NCBI RefSeq assembly: GCF_007989825.1 | Contig: NZ_BJUA01000004.1 | Span: 186,001 to 250,000 of the forward strand | DNA length: 64,000 nt | Direction of reading: 5' to 3' | Source: Cellulomonas persica | GTDB taxonomy: Bacteria; Actinomycetota; Actinomycetes; Actinomycetales; Cellulomonadaceae | Shown: positions 18,664-30,223 of the stretch, piece after piece | Numbering within the stretch: position 1 is the first letter of the stretch | How the letters are laid out: each line of letters begins with the position of its first letter | Program-made: the position numbers and the translations under genes | The notes under the pieces: generated by a model | What the model saw: only the letters and a program-made list of their open reading frames with translations | What the model was told of the DNA's origin: nothing | Databases searched by the model: none

Positions 18664-20058
18664 TCAGGAGCAGGTCACGGGAGGTGCGACCGTCGGTGCG
18701 GCGCCGGAGCCGATGAAGCCGTACTCCGCGGTCTGGCCCGGCGCGAGCGAGCCGTTCCACGGCGCGTTGGTCACGGTCACGGCGCTCGTCCCGCTGAACG
18801 TGCCGCTCCACCCCTGCTGGACGCTCGCGCCGGGCAGCGCGAACGTCGTGCGCCACGACGAGATCGCGGTCGTGCCCGCCGTGACGGTCACCGAGCCCTG
18901 GAACCCGCCCGGCCAGCTGCCGACCAGCCTGAACGACGCCACGCAGGTACCGGTCGGGCCGGGCGTCGGCGTGGGGGTGGGAGTCGGAGTCGGCGTGGGG
19001 GTCGCTGTGGGCGTGGGCGTGGGCGTTGCGGTGGGGGTCGGCGTCGGCTGTGCGCCGAAGACGCTCGCGGTGACAGCAGTCGCCTTGATGCCGTTCGCGC
19101 CGTCGAAGATCCGAGTGCCCCACGTGCTCTTCTGCGCGGGGTCGAAGCCGGTCACCATGTCGAGGTACTCGACGCCGCCGCCGTTGCCCGACCACGACCA
19201 GCCGTAGTAGCCGATCCCGCGCGCGACCGCCTCGGACATGATCGTGTCCTCGTCGGGGTCGCCGTCGGAGTGCATGTTGCCGAACTCGCCGATCACGAGC
19301 GGCAGACCCTTGGCCTCGAACGTGTCGAGGTACGTCCTGATCGTCGCCGCGTCCTTGTAGACGCCGTACATGTGGACGGAGAACAGGACGTTGCGGTCCG
19401 GGTCGGCCGCGGCCACCGTCTGGGCGTTGTCACGCATGATGCCCGCCCAGTCCTGACCCCACGACGGCGCGTCGACGACGATGTTGTGGTGCAGGCCCGC
19501 GTCGCGCAGGGTGCGGATCGCGGCGATCGTGTCCGCCGTCCAGCCGGCGTTCGCGGTGGCGTTGTTGCCGTACGGCTCGTTGCCGATGTTGATCTGGACG
19601 TAGTCCTCCTGGCCCTGCAGCGCCGAGGCGATGCTCACCCAGTAGTCGGCGGCCTCCTCGAGCGTCACCGCGCCGCTCTGCTCGCCGTAGCCGGTCGTGT
19701 CGTGGTTCTCGAGCATGCAGATCAGCTCGTTCGCCTTGCACAGGCTGATGACGCGCGCGACGTCGGCGGCGTCGTTCCTGGTCCACCGGTCACCGCCCGA
19801 CAGGACGACGCGCAGCGCGTTGGCGCCCGCGGCCCGGATCGCGGGGATGGCCGCCGCGGTCTGCGAGGGGTACCAGGTGTGCGCGTGGCTCACCCCGCGG
19901 GCGACGAACGGCGTGCCGTCCTGCTCCGCGAGCCGGGTGCCGGAGACGTGCAGGCCGGGCGGGGTCGCCGCGTGCGCGGACGTCGCCAGGGCGCTCGCAC
20001 CGAGCGCGGCGACCAGGACGGCCGCTGCGGCGCCGGCGTGCAGGGATCGAGACCTCAT
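18664..20058 (-). CDS. secreted GH5 (subfamily 8-like) endo-beta-1,4-mannanase with CBM2
   Basis: 464 residues. A Sec signal peptide ends at about residue 30 (ATSAHA-ATPP). A GH5 domain covers about 31-325. RGVSHAHTWYPSQTAAAIPAIRAAGANALRVVLSGG is typical of GH5_8 mannanases. The acid/base is Glu161 in GNEPYGN and the nucleophile Glu258 in VIGEFG. A Pro-Thr linker (about 338-371) leads to a CBM2 module with Cys at both ends (CVASFRL ... VTCS) and the surface Trp residues expected for cellulose binding. AGGAGG sets the ATG at 20058. Role: cuts mannan while bound to plant cell wall. A LacI-type operator candidate lies upstream. Confidence 0.9.
   Translation of the reverse strand: MRSRSLHAGAAAAVLVAALGASALATSAHAATPPGLHVSGTRLAEQDGTPFVARGVSHAHTWYPSQTAAAIPAIRAAGANALRVVLSGGDRWTRNDAADVARVISLCKANELICMLENHDTTGYGEQSGAVTLEEAADYWVSIASALQGQEDYVQINIGNEPYGNNATANAGWTADTIAAIRTLRDAGLHHNIVVDAPSWGQDWAGIMRDNAQTVAAADPDRNVLFSVHMYGVYKDAATIRTYLDTFEAKGLPLVIGEFGNMHSDGDPDEDTIMSEAVARGIGYYGWSWSGNGGGVEYLDMVTGFDPAQKSTWGTRIFDGANGIKATAVTASVFGAQPTPTPTATPTPTPTATPTPTPTPTPTPTPGPTGTCVASFRLVGSWPGGFQGSVTVTAGTTAISSWRTTFALPGASVQQGWSGTFSGTSAVTVTNAPWNGSLAPGQTAEYGFIGSGAAPTVAPPVTCS
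18958..19060 (-). repeat. Pro-Thr linker coding repeat
   Basis: Hexamer-like repetition encodes the PTPTPT/PTATP linker between the GH5 and CBM2 modules. Such linkers are normal in actinobacterial cellulases and mannanases and prone to length change. Confidence 0.85.
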
Positions 20059-20201
20059 GGACACACTCCTCCTGCGAGCCGGGGCCGGGGCGGACGGCCC
20101 GCGTGTCTCGACGCCACGTCGTCGTGGCGTGCGGTGGACGGGACCGCCCGGATGCGGTCCCGTCGCCACTCAAGCAGCGCAGCGCTCGCGCGGGCGTTCC
20201 G

Positions 20202-20213
20202 CTCAACGTTTAG
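20202..20213. promoter_or_regulatory. candidate LacI-family operator upstream of the mannanase
   Basis: CTCAACGTTTAG is palindromic around AACGTT with one mismatched pair, 144 bp upstream of the mannanase ATG. AACGTT-centred palindromes are common LacI/GalR operators, and LacI proteins often control sugar-polymer enzymes. No LacI gene is in the window. Confidence 0.35.
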
Positions 20214-20246
20214 GCGGCAGGTCCGCAGGCGTCCGGACGCGGCGAA

Positions 20247-20280
20247 CGCGGCCCGGGACGGGTGCACATCCCGGGCCGCG
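20247..20280 (-). terminator. terminator of acsA
   Basis: CGCGGCCCGGGA (20247-20258) pairs perfectly with its complement at 20269-20280 around a ten-base loop. It lies 39 bp past the acetyl-CoA synthetase stop and upstream of the mannanase promoter region. Confidence 0.75.
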
Positions 20281-20318
20281 TCCGCGCGCCGCCCCGCAGG
20301 GAGGGCGGCGGGGCAGGG

Positions 20319-22298
20319 TCAGTCCGACTGCGGAGTCGACAGACCCTGCGCGATGAGGTCCATGACGGACGAGTCGGCGAGCGTGGTCGCATCACCGACC
20401 TGCCGGTGCTCGGCGACATCCCGCAGCAGGCGGCGCATGATCTTGCCCGAGCGGGTCTTGGGCAGCTCCTGCACGACGAGCACCTGACGCGGCTTGGCGA
20501 TCGGGCCGATCTCCTTGGCGACGTGGTTGCGCAGCTCCGCCTGCACCTCGTCGGCCGGGGTCTGGCTCGCGCCTGCGTCACCCCGCAGGATCACGAACGC
20601 GACCACGGCCTGGCCGGTCGTCTCGTCGTTCGCGCCGACCACCGCCGCCTCGGCGACCCACGGGTGGGAGACCAGGGCGGACTCGATCTCCGTGGTCGAC
20701 AGGCGGTGCCCGGACACGTTCATGACGTCGTCGACCCGGCCCAGCAGCCAGATGTCACCGTCGTCGTCCTTCTTGGCGCCGTCGCCCGCGAAGTACAGGT
20801 TCTGGAACCGCGACCAGTAGGTGTCCTTGTAGCGCTGCTGGTCGCCCCAGATGCCGCGCAGCATCGCCGGCCACGGCTCGGTGAGCACGAGGTAGCCGCC
20901 CGAGCCGTTCGGGACGGAGTGCGCCTCGTCGTCGACGACGTCGGCGGCGACGCCCGGCAGCGGGACCTGAGCCGAGCCCGGCTTGGTCTCCGTGACGCCC
21001 GGCAGCGGGCTGATCATGATCGCGCCGGTCTCGGTCTGCCACCACGTGTCGACGATCGGGGCCTTGTCGCCGCCGATGACGCGGCGGTACCACATCCACG
21101 CCTCGGGGTTGATGGGCTCACCGACCGAGCCGAGCACGCGCAGGCTCGACAGGTCGAACTGCGCCGGGATCTCCTCGCCCCACTTCATGCACGTGCGGAT
21201 GGCGGTGGGCGCGGTGTAGAGGATCGTCACGCCGTACTTCGCGATGATCTCCCACCACCGGCCGCGGTGCGGGGTGTCCGGCGTGCCCTCGTAGATGACC
21301 TGCGTCGCGCCGTTCACGAGCGGCCCGTAGACGACGTACGTGTGGCCCGTGATCCAGCCGATGTCGGCCGTGCACCAGTAGACGTCCGTCTCGGGCTTGA
21401 GGTCGAAGACGTTGAGGTGCGTGTACGCGGCCTGCGTGAGGTAGCCGCCGGTGGTGTGGAAGATGCCCTTCGGCTTCCCGGTGGTCCCGGACGTGTAGAG
21501 GATGAACAGCGGGTGCTCGGCCTCGACGTCGACCGGCGTGTGCTGGTCGGACGCGGGGTCGACCACGTCGGACCACCACACGTCACGGCCCTCGGTCCAG
21601 CTCACCTCCTGCTGCGTGCGCTGCACGACGAGCACGTGCTGCACGGACGGCGCGCCCTTGTCGAGCGCCTCGTCGACCGCGGGCTTGAGCGCGGACGGCG
21701 CGCCGCGGCGGAACCCGCCGTCAGCGGTGACGACGACCTTCGCCTCGGCGTCGAGGATGCGGCTGTGCAGCGCCTCGGCGGAGAAACCGCCGAACACCAC
21801 CGAGTGCGGCGCACCGATCCGCGCGCACGCGAGCATCGTGAACACCGCCTCCGGGATGAGCGGCAGGTAGATCGCGACCCGGTCGCCCGTGCCGACGCCG
21901 AGCGACGCGAGCGCGTTCGCCGTCTTCGAGACCTCGCGCTGCAGGTCCGCGTACGTGATCGTGCGGGTGTCGCCGGCCTCGCCCTCGAAGTGCAGCGCGA
22001 CCCGGTCGCCCCGGCCCGCCTCGACGTGCCGGTCCACCGCGTTGTACGCCGCGTTGAGCGTCCCGTCCGCGAACCACCGGGCCACGGGCGCCTGCGACCA
22101 GTCGAGGGTCTGCTCGAACGGTGTGCTCCAGGAGATCAGCTCGCGCGCCTGCTCCGCCCAGAACGCGGGGCGGTCGGCGTTGGCCCACGCGTACAGGTCG
22201 GCGGTGGCGTTCGCCTGCGCGACGAACTCGGCGGACGGCGGGAAGCGGCGGTCCTCGGAGAGCAGGTTCTCCAGGCCGCCGGCGGTCGGGTCGGACAC
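20319..22298 (-). CDS. acsA: acetyl-CoA synthetase (AMP-forming)
   Basis: Activates acetate to acetyl-CoA via acetyl-AMP. 659 residues from the chosen start. Signatures: [13 protein letters not shown] (AMP-binding P-loop), [33 protein letters not shown], and the C-terminal [14 protein letters not shown], whose Lys is the usual lysine-acetylation switch. I start at GTG 22298 because CTGGAGG lies 5 nt upstream; the in-frame ATG at 22322, eight codons earlier, has no ribosome site and sits close to an 18-bp palindrome. A terminator follows at 20247-20280. Acetate released by deacetylating plant polymers would be a natural substrate (inference). Confidence 0.95.
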   Translation of the reverse strand: MSDPTAGGLENLLSEDRRFPPSAEFVAQANATADLYAWANADRPAFWAEQARELISWSTPFEQTLDWSQAPVARWFADGTLNAAYNAVDRHVEAGRGDRVALHFEGEAGDTRTITYADLQREVSKTANALASLGVGTGDRVAIYLPLIPEAVFTMLACARIGAPHSVVFGGFSAEALHSRILDAEAKVVVTADGGFRRGAPSALKPAVDEALDKGAPSVQHVLVVQRTQQEVSWTEGRDVWWSDVVDPASDQHTPVDVEAEHPLFILYTSGTTGKPKGIFHTTGGYLTQAAYTHLNVFDLKPETDVYWCTADIGWITGHTYVVYGPLVNGATQVIYEGTPDTPHRGRWWEIIAKYGVTILYTAPTAIRTCMKWGEEIPAQFDLSSLRVLGSVGEPINPEAWMWYRRVIGGDKAPIVDTWWQTETGAIMISPLPGVTETKPGSAQVPLPGVAADVVDDEAHSVPNGSGGYLVLTEPWPAMLRGIWGDQQRYKDTYWSRFQNLYFAGDGAKKDDDGDIWLLGRVDDVMNVSGHRLSTTEIESALVSHPWVAEAAVVGANDETTGQAVVAFVILRGDAGASQTPADEVQAELRNHVAKEIGPIAKPRQVLVVQELPKTRSGKIMRRLLRDVAEHRQVGDATTLADSSVMDLIAQGLSTPQSD

Positions 22299-22332
22299 GC
22301 AGGCCTCCAGGTGCAGCGACATCGGTGCAGGC

Positions 22333-22350
22333 GGGGGACCTAGGTCCCCC
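22333..22350. promoter_or_regulatory. 18-bp perfect palindrome upstream of acsA
   Basis: GGGGGACCTAGGTCCCCC lies 35 bp upstream of the acsA GTG. A TAGAGT hexamer just upstream on the minus strand could be the -10, which would put the palindrome at the start of the transcript, as an operator or an RNA hairpin. Confidence 0.55.
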
Positions 22351-22451
22351 GTGAACTCAGACTCTAGCGACCGCGCGGCCCGATGCGCCCCGCCGTGGGC
22401 GGGTATCGGTCGGTTCCGCGGGCCGGCCGCGGGCTGAGCAGGCCGGTGGCG

Positions 22452-23249
22452 TCAGCGGTGACGCTCGCGGAACGCGCCGAGGACCAGCCCGCGGCGGTGC
22501 GCGGCGTGCGCCGCGACGCCCGCGAGCAGCAGCAGGACCCCCGCCACGAGGAGCGTCCCGGAGGTGCCCGCGACCGTGACCTCGAGCGCCGTCGAACGCC
22601 AGCTGCTGTCGCCGACGACGCGCAGCACCTGCGTGCGCACGACGTGCGGCGTGACCAGGGCGACCACGCCCAGGACGGTGAGCACGGCGCCGCCCGTGAG
22701 CGGCGCCGCGGGCGTCCAGACCGCGAGCACCGCGACCCACCCGAGCGCGAGCAGCCCGAGGGCGACGAGCACCACGCCCGACCAGTCGACCGTGTCGTCC
22801 CAGCCGATGACTTGCACCGCGAGGATGCGCGACTGCCCGAGCAGCAGCACGGCCAGCGCGAGCGGGGCCAGCACGAGCCCGACGAGCGCGCCCAGCACGT
22901 GCGTGCCGACGGCCGTGGTGCGGGGCGCGTTCGGCTCGGGGAACAGCGCGTCGTCGCCGGTCGGGGCCGACGGTGCGGTCGCGGCAGGTGCGGGCGCAGC
23001 CGGTGCGGTCGCAGCGGGTGCGGGCGCGGCAGGCGCCGCGGGGTCGACGGCGGGCGCGACGGCGGGCACGACGCGCGTGCCGTCGAGCGGCGTCGTCGGT
23101 CCGGCGCCCTGCGGCGGTGCCGCGGCGGGTCCCGTGACCGGCGAGGGCGCGGCGGGACGCGCGCTCGTGCGTGCAGGCGGGGGAGGGACCGGCTCCGGCC
23201 GGACGACGGCGTGCCGTCCGGTGTCCGGGGGAGGTTCGGACGTGCTCAT
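22452..23249 (-). CDS. hypothetical four-TM membrane protein with Pro/Ala-rich N-terminus
   Basis: 265 residues. The first 115 or so are Pro/Ala-rich and likely disordered in the cytoplasm. The remainder has four hydrophobic segments (VLGALVGLVLAPLALAVLLLG, WSGVVLVALGLLALGWVAVL, LTGGAVLTVLGVVALVTP, GTLLVAGVLLLLAGVAAHAA). No family is recognised. ATG 23249 with GGGAGG six bases upstream. It lies 50 bp after the FNT channel gene on the same strand and may be cotranscribed with it. Function unknown; homologous-looking architecture is common in Actinobacteria. Confidence 0.75.
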   Translation of the reverse strand: MSTSEPPPDTGRHAVVRPEPVPPPPARTSARPAAPSPVTGPAAAPPQGAGPTTPLDGTRVVPAVAPAVDPAAPAAPAPAATAPAAPAPAATAPSAPTGDDALFPEPNAPRTTAVGTHVLGALVGLVLAPLALAVLLLGQSRILAVQVIGWDDTVDWSGVVLVALGLLALGWVAVLAVWTPAAPLTGGAVLTVLGVVALVTPHVVRTQVLRVVGDSSWRSTALEVTVAGTSGTLLVAGVLLLLAGVAAHAAHRRGLVLGAFRERHR

Positions 23250-23298
23250 CGGGCGCCTCCCCGCAGTGCGGGCGGTGCCGGCTGCACCGCCGTCCCGC

Positions 23299-24222
23299 TC
23301 ACCGTACGGCGGGTTCACCTCGTCCTGCGCGCGCTGCGCGGGGCGTGTCGTTCTGGTCGGTCGGCTGCGGCGCGACGGGAGCCGCGGCCTCGTCGGACGG
23401 TCCGACGCTCGGCGCGACCACGGCGGCCGGGGCCACGGCGGGCTCGCCGACCCGCGGCGTCGCACGGTAGGCGTACGCGGCGCCGACGAGCAGAGCACCG
23501 CCGACCGTGTTCCCGAGGCCGACGAAGAGCATGTTGCGTGCGAACTCGAGCACGGTCGCCTCGGGGAGCCCGCCGATCACGCCGAGCGACATCGTCGTCA
23601 TGTTCGCCACGACGTGCTCGAAGCCCGAGGTGATGAAGACCATGACGCACGCGAAGATCGCCATGATCTTCGCGGCCTCGTCACGCAGCTTGGTCGCGCA
23701 CCACACGCCGAGGCAGACCAGCAGGTTGCACAGGATCCCGCGCACGAACAGCTGCACGTTCGTCTCGTGCGCCTTGTGCTCGATCATGCGCGCGATCTGG
23801 TCGCCCGCGGCGGTGCCCGGCGCGGTGACGCCCGAGAGGTGGACGAGCACCGCGAACAGGAACGCGCCGACGAGGTTGCCGCCGAGGACGGCGAGCAGTG
23901 TGAGGCCCCCGCGGGCCCACGTGATGCGACGGCGCATCGCGCCCTGCGTGAGCATCATCATCGCGGACGTCGCGAGCTCACCGCCGCCGATCACCACGAT
24001 CGTGAGCGCGACGCCGAACACCATGCCCTGCACGAGCGGCGCGAACGGGTTCGCGGCGGCGACGAGCGGGCCGCCCGCCTCGACCATGATGACCACGCCG
24101 ATGCCGATGTACGCACCGGCCAGCATGGTGCGCACCAGGAACAGCCAGGGGGTCGACAACAGCTCGACCTTGTGGTGCGCGTTCTCGACCTGGGTCTCGA
24201 CCGCTTCCTCGATGCTCAGCAC
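23299..24222 (-). CDS. formate/nitrite transporter (FNT) family channel
   Basis: 307 residues with six TM segments, a pentameric channel for formate, nitrite or related small anions. The N-terminal amphipathic ELLSTPWLFLVRTMLAGAYIGIGVVIM and the half-helix loops GGGELATSAMMMLTQGAM and CNLLVCLGVWCATKL fit the family, as does GFEHVVANMTTMSLGV (central His region). The C-terminal tail of about 55 residues is Ala/Pro-rich. GTG start at 24222: GAGCAT then six bases then GTG suggests a leaderless transcript. A 15-bp palindrome lies between it and the divergent OYE gene. With nrdDG, it hints at fermentative or anaerobic life (inference). Confidence 0.88.
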   Translation of the reverse strand: MLSIEEAVETQVENAHHKVELLSTPWLFLVRTMLAGAYIGIGVVIMVEAGGPLVAAANPFAPLVQGMVFGVALTIVVIGGGELATSAMMMLTQGAMRRRITWARGGLTLLAVLGGNLVGAFLFAVLVHLSGVTAPGTAAGDQIARMIEHKAHETNVQLFVRGILCNLLVCLGVWCATKLRDEAAKIMAIFACVMVFITSGFEHVVANMTTMSLGVIGGLPEATVLEFARNMLFVGLGNTVGGALLVGAAYAYRATPRVGEPAVAPAAVVAPSVGPSDEAAAPVAPQPTDQNDTPRAARAGRGEPAVR

Positions 24223-24251
24223 CCCGCCATGCTCGCGTGGACGCTTATCCG

Positions 24252-24266
24252 TTTCGTGGGACGAAA
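24252..24266. promoter_or_regulatory. palindrome between divergent FNT and OYE genes
   Basis: TTTCGTGGGACGAAA, a perfect 6-3-6 inverted repeat, sits 30 bp before the FNT start and 48 bp before the OYE start, so one regulator could govern both. Confidence 0.5.
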
Positions 24267-24313
24267 GGCTGCGCGGGCGGGCCAGACGTGCTCGGGGACG
24301 TAGATTCGCGCGC

Positions 24314-25441
<1,128 letters not shown>

Positions 25442-26313
25442 CCACGCTCGCCCCGGCCACGCCGCCGACGACCACGACCCCGCCGATCAGCCACCACGCC
25501 CAGGCGTGCAGCCCGCCGCTCGCGTCCCGAGCCTGCTGGACCTGGAGCTCCCACGCGGCGAGCTCGGCCTCGTCGGGCGAGAACAGCGACGGACCGGTGC
25601 CGCCGCTCGAGTCGTCCAGGACCAGCGCGTACTCGGCGGCGCGCCGGGCCGCTGCCGTGACGAACTCCTCATAGCCCACGGGCGTCGGCACATCCACCAG
25701 CGCTCGCTCGTCGAGCGCCGCGACCTCGTCGGGCGTGACGCCGAACCACCCGCCCTGCCAGTGCAGGAGCCGGCTCGGCAGCTCGCGCCCGGACGGCACC
25801 AGATCGACCTGGGTCAGCCCGGTGAACGTCGCCCCGCCGCCCGATTCGACCGCGCACAGGACGGCGTCCTGCGCCACGCCGTCCGCGACGACCTGGGCGC
25901 ACCACTCGCCGCTGAGCTCGGCCGTGCTCGCGTAGTCGGTGGAACCGGTGACCGTGTCGTCGCCCAGGTCGTACCCGGGCAGGCCGACGACGACATGTGG
26001 CACGACCGGCCCGAACGTCACGACGGTGTCACCGTCGACCACCGGGACGAGCCCGGCGTCGACGTGGCCGGCACCCTCGTCGGTGAACCACGCCGCCACA
26101 GCTGCGGGCACCCCGTCAGTCCGCGACGGCCGGGCCGTCGCCACCGCGATGCCGCCGACCACCGCCAGCCCCACCACGGCCCCTGCGGCCAGCCGCACGC
26201 CGACCCGACCCCTGCTCCCCCTGTTGCCCGTCATCATCGTCAGCATGCACGCGGAACGATGCGCACGGGGTGGGTTTGGTCAGGTCAGGTGTGGCCGCTC
26301 CACCCGGTGAGGG

Positions 26314-27702
<1,389 letters not shown>

Positions 27703-27811
27703 GCCGCCAGTGTGCCGCCCCGGTTCCGCGAGCGCTCGGCGCACGGCGTCGCGGTGTGCTGGGGCGTCGTCGCCTCGTGGGCGTCGTGGCGCGCTCTGCT
27801 GCGGCGTCCGC

Positions 27812-27831
27812 GTACCCGCGCGCGCGGGTAC
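27812..27831. promoter_or_regulatory. 20-bp perfect palindrome in the malic enzyme/Fic-like divergent promoter
   Basis: GTACCCGCGCGCGCGGGTAC overlaps TACCGT (27829-27834), the probable -10 of the leaderless Fic-like gene, and lies 110 bp before the malic enzyme start. An operator at this place would block the Fic-like promoter. Confidence 0.55.
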
Positions 27832-27840
27832 CGTCGCCGG

Positions 27841-28758
27841 GTGACGCAGGACGCGCTGACCGGGTGGGTCGAGGTGACGGCCGACGCCGTCGAGCGGGCG
27901 CGCGCGGCGTGCGACGAGCTGCGCTGGCACGAGGCGTACCGCAGGCGCTGGCGCGAGGTCCGAGCCGAGGCCGGGCTGCGCGCCGCGCACGCGAGCGCAG
28001 CGCTGGAGGGGGCGCGCCTCCCGCTCGACCTCGTGCGGTCGCTGGCGACCGGGACGACGAGCTGGCCCGCGGCCGGTGCTGCCCCACGTCCGGCCGACGA
28101 CGGTGCTGGGCCGACCGTTGCGCGAGGCGGGTCCGCGGCCGGCGTGCCGGCGGTCGATGCGGAGGCGGTGCTGGTCGGGGCGCTGCGGGGGGCCTCGCTC
28201 GTCGAGTCGCTCGTGCCCGACCTCGGGTCGCAGCAGCGTGCGGCGCTGCCCCCGCTGCCGCAGCTCCTCGCCCGCGCGCACACCGTCGTCGGTGCGGGGT
28301 GGCTCCCCGTCGACGCGCTCGGGCGGCTGCGCACCGACGAGCCCGCGCTCGACCAGCGGGGGCTCGGCCCCGCACCCACGGGCCGCGAGGTCGCCGCACG
28401 CATCGACCTGCTCGCCCGCACCGTCGCCACGACGAACGCGCCCGCGCTCGTCGTCGCCGCGCTCGTGCACGCTGAGGTGCTGGCCGTGCGGCCGTTCGTC
28501 GCGGGCAACGGGCTCGTCGCGCGGCTCGTCGCCCGCGTGCTCGCGACCTCCGGCGGGCTCGACCCGACCGGTTCGGTGCTCCCCGAGCTCACGTGGGCCG
28601 ACGCTCCACAGCCCTACGTCGCGGGGGTCGCGGGCTACTCGACCGGTGAGCCGGAACGGGTCGCGGCGTGGTTCACGTCGTACGCGTCGGCGGTCGTCGC
28701 CGGCGCGGCGGCCGCCCGCACGGTCGCCGACGCGGTGCTCGCCGGCTCCCTCTCCTGA
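27841..28758 (+). CDS. Fic-like protein with degenerate catalytic motif
   Basis: 305 residues, helical. The segment [20 protein letters not shown] aligns with the Fic motif HxFx(D/E)GNGRxxR, but the catalytic His is Arg, the acidic residue is Ala and the first Arg is Leu. GNG and the last Arg remain. AMP-transfer as in classical Fic proteins is therefore unlikely; a regulatory or binding role is possible. GTG 27841 comes six bases after TACCGT. The preceding ALEGARLP resembles the helix before Fic cores. Alternative reading: an unrelated helical protein. A hairpin at 28772-28788 ends the gene. Confidence 0.68.
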   Translation: MTQDALTGWVEVTADAVERARAACDELRWHEAYRRRWREVRAEAGLRAAHASAALEGARLPLDLVRSLATGTTSWPAAGAAPRPADDGAGPTVARGGSAAGVPAVDAEAVLVGALRGASLVESLVPDLGSQQRAALPPLPQLLARAHTVVGAGWLPVDALGRLRTDEPALDQRGLGPAPTGREVAARIDLLARTVATTNAPALVVAALVHAEVLAVRPFVAGNGLVARLVARVLATSGGLDPTGSVLPELTWADAPQPYVAGVAGYSTGEPERVAAWFTSYASAVVAGAAAARTVADAVLAGSLS

Positions 28759-28771
28759 CCACCCCAGCACG

Positions 28772-28788
28772 GCCCCGCTGACCGGGGC
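28772..28788 (+). terminator. short hairpin after the Fic-like gene
   Basis: GCCCCG (28772-28777) pairs with CGGGGC (28783-28788) around a CTGAC loop, 14 bp past the stop codon. Six GC pairs, no T run. Confidence 0.45.
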
Positions 28789-29398
28789 GCGCGCCGCGCC
28801 GACCGCTGGCCGCCCGCCGCGCGGACCCCCTGCGAGGTCGTCAGATCCACTCGTGGTCGTGACATGACGTTGACGACTTCGCCCCGTGCCGACGACTTCA
28901 CCCTGGTGCTCACGACTCCCGGGCGCGGTGCACCGCGCCGGCACCCGCGGGTCGTCGGGTCGGCACGCACTCGCCGGTCGTCAGGAACACGCGAGGTCGT
29001 GAGTTGACGATGACGACTTCACTTGGCGTTGACGACTTCGCCTGGTGCTGACGACTTGGCGGCGGCTGATGCGTTGGGGCGCACGAACGACGGCGCCCCG
29101 TGGGACGCCGTCGTCGTCTGCCGCCGGAGGGTGATCAAGCGTGCATCTTCTTGGTCGCAACGGGACCAGCCCGGTCGACCCGCCCGAAGGTGGGCTACAC
29201 CTGCGCGTGGGTGCCCTCCGGCTCTGCAGTTGTAGATCCGTTGATACCCCCATCCGACGGGTTCGGAAAGGGCTGCGCGCGTCGTCGCAGGTCGCATACC
29301 GGGCGCGATCACAAGGTGGGACGCATGTCCGCAGTCCGGACGTGCGTCGAGGCCGCGGACGGATGCGTCGGCGAGACCGCTGGTGAGACGGCCGGACG
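28789..29398. other. gene-poor stretch between Fic-like and HAD genes
   Basis: About 610 bp with no gene I can support. Besides the two repeat clusters it contains an unremarkable segment (29080-29398) in which no tRNA, small RNA hairpin or conserved protein was recognised. Confidence 0.6.
28836..29075. repeat. two clusters of GACGACTTC-type repeats
   Basis: Cluster A (about 28836-28917) and cluster B (about 28990-29070) each hold three spaced copies, about 20-22 bp apart, of a unit like TGACGACTTCGCCYKGTGCT. Each cluster is introduced by CGAGGTCGT, close to the inverse of the same unit. All frames give short related peptides (TTSPRADDF, TTSPGADDL) without a credible gene. This looks like a decaying non-coding repeat family. 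Confidence 0.65.
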
Positions 29399-30223
29399 TC
29401 AGCTCGCGCGCGCTCGACGACGGTGCCACACCCACCACGCGACGCCCCCGGCGACCATCGCGGCGACGACCAGCGCGCTTGCGACCCGCGCCTCGCGGTC
29501 GAAGTCGAACAGCGGCACCGGGCGTCGGAACGCGAGCACGCCCCACCCGTTCTCGACGGCCAGCCGGCGCAGCGCCCGGTCCGGGTTCACCGCGAACCCG
29601 TGGCCCACGACCCCGAGCATGGGCGCGTCGGTGATCGAGTCCGAGTACGCGTAGCTCGCCTCGAGGTCGTAACCGCGCTCGGCCGCGAGCTCGCGGATCG
29701 CCTGGGCCTTGTTCTCGCCGTACGCGTAGAAGTCGATGTCGCCCGTGTACCTGCCGTCGAGCACCTGCATGCGCGTCGCGACCACGTGGTCGGCACCCAG
29801 GATCGCGGCGATCGGCTCGACGATCTCGCTGCCCGACGCCGAGACGATCACCACGTCGCGGCCCGCCTCGTGGTGCTCCGCGATCAGCGCGACGGCCTCG
29901 GCGTAGACGGTCGGGTCGATCGCCTCGTGCAGCGTCTCGGCGACGATCTGCGACACCTGCGACACGGGCCACCCCGTCACCGTGCGCGAGAGGTTCGCGC
30001 GCAGCCGCTCGGTCTGTGCGGCATCGGCGCCGCCGACGAGGTACAGGAACTGCGCGACCGCGGTGCGCAGCACGTTGCGACGCGTGAGCAGGCCCTCGGC
30101 GAGGAAGCCGCGCGAGAACGCCGTGGCCGACGACGTCGCGATGATCGTCTTGTCGAGGTCGAAGAACGCCGCTGCGCGCGCGGGCGGGTGCGCGGGGCTG
30201 CTCGAGGCGTGCTCGTCGGCCAT
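29399..30223 (-). CDS. HAD-superfamily phosphatase (SerB-like, type IB) with C-terminal TM
   Basis: 274 residues. FFDLDKTII (Asp22, Asp24) is the nucleophile motif I. DVVIVSASGSEIVEPIA is motif II. GENKAQAI is motif III and AYSDSITDAPML is motif IV. A hydrophobic segment near the C-terminus (VASALVVAAMVAGGVAWWVW) with a basic tail anchors it. ATG 30223 with AAGGAG eight bases upstream. A homologue stands next to ssd/tad in Mycobacterium (Rv3661), so the synteny is conserved. Substrate unknown; a phospholipid or small phosphate ester is typical. Confidence 0.9.
   Translation of the reverse strand: MADEHASSSPAHPPARAAAFFDLDKTIIATSSATAFSRGFLAEGLLTRRNVLRTAVAQFLYLVGGADAAQTERLRANLSRTVTGWPVSQVSQIVAETLHEAIDPTVYAEAVALIAEHHEAGRDVVIVSASGSEIVEPIAAILGADHVVATRMQVLDGRYTGDIDFYAYGENKAQAIRELAAERGYDLEASYAYSDSITDAPMLGVVGHGFAVNPDRALRRLAVENGWGVLAFRRPVPLFDFDREARVASALVVAAMVAGGVAWWVWHRRRARAS

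Noticed and set aside
28836..29075. Repeat clusters considered as a replication origin (DnaA boxes)
   Set aside because: No TTATCCACA-like boxes and no dnaA/dnaN genes nearby.
29023..29235. Open frame of about 70 codons beginning in the GACGACTTC repeats
   Set aside because: Its start lies inside a repeat, it has no ribosome site, and its product resembles no protein.
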